A stretch of 64,000 bases of DNA from Biscogniauxia marginata (taxonomy: Eukaryota; Ascomycota; Sordariomycetes; Xylariales; Xylariaceae): the NCBI GenBank assembly GCA_022695795.1, contig MU404135.1, forward strand, positions 124,001-188,000, given 5' to 3'. Below the pieces are notes generated by a model. It worked only from the letters and a program-made list of their open reading frames with translations. It was not told the origin of the DNA and searched no databases. A program made the position numbers and the translations under genes. Below are positions 62,575 to 64,000 of the stretch, piece by piece (position 1 is the stretch's first letter; every line of letters starts with the position of its first letter).

Positions 62575-62594
62575 CTCTCTCTCTCTCTCTCTCT
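62575..62594. repeat. (CT)10 tract in the tricalbin 5' leader
   Basis: Perfect CT run within a longer pyrimidine stretch (62552-62594), about 310 bp before the tricalbin ATG. CT tracts are typical of fungal core promoters just upstream of transcription starts. Confidence 0.75.
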
Positions 62595-62903
62595 TCCGAC
62601 TTCCGACCCCTTTTGTCCACCACCAGAAGCTCGCAACCGAGCCCCTAACTCTGCACCGTTAGGTAATTCGCCGTCCGATACGCACATTTCCTACTCGATA
62701 ATCGCAATTTCAGCTTATTACTCCTTTCTGTCGAGCTTCCCCGAAAGTCATTCGTTTGCCCGAATCCCCTCTGTTGACGAGCATTCTTCGTTGGCGCACC
62801 CCCCGGTACATTTTAGGCTACGATTCTATTAGTTTTATAAATATCTCTAGTCGTCCGCAACTCGGGTATTTGAGCTGCCGCGGCAGCGTTGATCGTGCTC
62901 ATT

Positions 62904-64000
62904 ATGGCTACTGCTCAGGTAGCAAGCGAGCTCAAGCAGCAGGGTGCTATCGATGCGGCTCGCGACCCTGAATCCTCCGTAACGGCCGGCGACGCCCAGA
63001 GGAAGATGGTCGAGGAGAGCAGGAATGCAGGCGTGGCTGCTTTCACATTCGACCCCGACGCGAGTCCTGAGGAGAAAAGGGCGCAGGCTAAAGCTGTATG
63101 TCGTCCTGTGACGCTATCGGTAACAATCCTAACCGTGCTGTTTATAGGCCATAAACGACGATTTCCACCGACCGCGCAAACCCAAGGGTATAGCTATTGC
63201 TACCGACGTCGATGATGGCACCAAGGCTGCTTACGACCTCCCCTCCCCCTCTAAAGCCGGTGCCGTCGAATACGCCAAGGACAAGGATGGACATGACATT
63301 ACCGACGGTAATACTGCCGAAGAGGAGGAGGATCTCGCCGCCAAAATTGGGTGGACCCAACAGTTTGGCTGGCCTGTTGAGAGCATCACCGAAGGCGACA
63401 GCATGTTGGATCATTCGACTTGGCTGGAAGGCAGATTATCCGACAAGTTCTATGGGGGTATGCTCGTCGATTCCCCCTTACTTCTGACGGCTGACTAACA
63501 TTGACCAATTGATAGACTGGTATCACAATGCCGCAGTTATTATGTTTGCCTGCCTTTCGTCGTGGCTAGTTGCCGTGCTCGGAGGCGGTTTGGGTTGGAT
63601 CATTATCATCATGGCAACCTGCTCTACCTACTATCGCACATCGATCAGACGCGTCCGCCGGAACTTCCGCGATGATATTACTCGAGAGATGGCACTAAAG
63701 AGGCTGGATACGGACCATGAGTCCTTAGAGTGGATCAATTCTTTCCTGGTCAAATTTTGGCCCATCTACCAGCCCGTGCTCGCTCAGACCGTCATCGCTT
63801 CCGTCGATCAGGTCTTGAGTACTGCGACTCCCTCCTTTCTCGACAGCTTGAAGTTGGAAACCTTCACTCTAGGATCCAAGCCTCCGAGAATGGACCATGT
63901 GAAGACCTACCCCAAAACTGAGGATGATACCGTGGTTATGGACTGGAAGTTTAGCTTCACACCCAATGACACGGGTGACATGACGGCCCGCCAGGTCAAG
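62904..64000 (+). CDS. Tricalbin (SMP and C2 domain ER-plasma membrane tether), N-terminal part
   Basis: Extended-synaptotagmin-like protein that tethers cortical ER to the plasma membrane and carries lipids through its SMP domain. Exons 62904-63095, 63148-63457 and 63516 onward; 328 codons are in the window and the frame is open at the edge. The N-terminal 165 residues are acidic and cytosolic, with WTQQFGWPVE before the anchor. DWYHNAAVIMFACLSSWLVAV and GWIIIIMATCSTYYRTS form the expected membrane hairpin at about 172-205. The SMP domain begins at ESLEWINSFLVKFWPIYQPV and continues TVIASVDQVLST and FLDSLKLETFTLGSKPP. The C2 domains lie beyond the window. Which of the fungal tricalbin paralogues this is cannot be told. 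Confidence 0.93.

Larger units (their letters stand above)
56386..62903. other. Gene-poor spacer, 6.5 kb, with AT-rich core
   Basis: No gene supported. Generally AT-leaning, with an extreme AT island at 60.0-60.2 kb. The last 400 bp become pyrimidine-rich and should be promoter and 5' UTR of the tricalbin gene. Confidence 0.5.

Noticed and set aside
1..64000. Search for CRISPR arrays, insertion sequences, rRNA genes and intact transposons
   Set aside because: None seen; the organism is a eukaryote and the only direct repeats are microsatellites and short minisatellites.

Overview
The window is nuclear DNA of a filamentous ascomycete (Pezizomycotina, probably Sordariomycetes). Coding regions are broken by short introns (about 50-100 bp, a few longer) with GTRAGT-type donors, CTAAC/CTAAT-like branch sites and YAG acceptors. 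The protein set is typically fungal: a Zn2Cys6 regulator, a Dal5-type transporter, an NRPS-like adenylate-forming reductase, a FYVE/RING protein, a tricalbin and a fungal fucose-lectin-like protein. Intergenic DNA is long, rich in microsatellites and in TAGGTA/TACCTA words.

Layout. 0-12.7 kb holds conserved housekeeping genes: the 5' end of pyruvate carboxylase (-), a 4.3-kb spacer, the mitochondrial pyruvate carrier subunit MPC1 (-), SmB (-) divergent from ribosomal protein L11 (+), and a 1139-aa disordered protein with a C-terminal helical segment (+). 13-31.4 kb is an accessory metabolic cluster: a truncated GST-like gene, an A-T-R NRPS-like carboxylate reductase (-), an MFS transporter (+), a DapA/KDG-type aldolase (-), an aldo-keto reductase (+), a galactonate-dehydratase-like enolase-superfamily enzyme (+), a Zn2Cys6 regulator (+) and an alpha/beta hydrolase with one in-frame stop (+). 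33-38.3 kb carries a membrane-anchored lectin-like propeller protein and a FYVE/C2HC/RING protein followed in frame by an Arg-Gly repeat. 38.3-62.9 kb is gene-poor: a tRNA-Gly(GCC), a short coiled-coil (SCOC/Slo1-type) gene, one unrecognised ORF near 55.9 kb and an AT-rich island at 60.0 kb. The window ends inside a tricalbin gene (+).

How the genes may work together. Transporter, aldo-keto reductase, acid-sugar dehydratase and pyruvate-releasing aldolase are the same functional classes that make up fungal uronate catabolism (reductase, dehydratase, aldolase, reductase, transporter), here beside a cluster-type regulator. The dehydratase is of the bacterial DgoD type and keeps all five expected active-site residues. 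Three promoter regions of the cluster contain CreA-like GCGGGG sites, two of them as palindromes, and one contains a CGG-N11-CCG palindrome suited to a Zn2Cys6 dimer. Substrate, product and the role of the NRPS-like reductase cannot be read from the sequence. All exon coordinates were worked out by eye from splice signals, reading phase and remembered family conservation.
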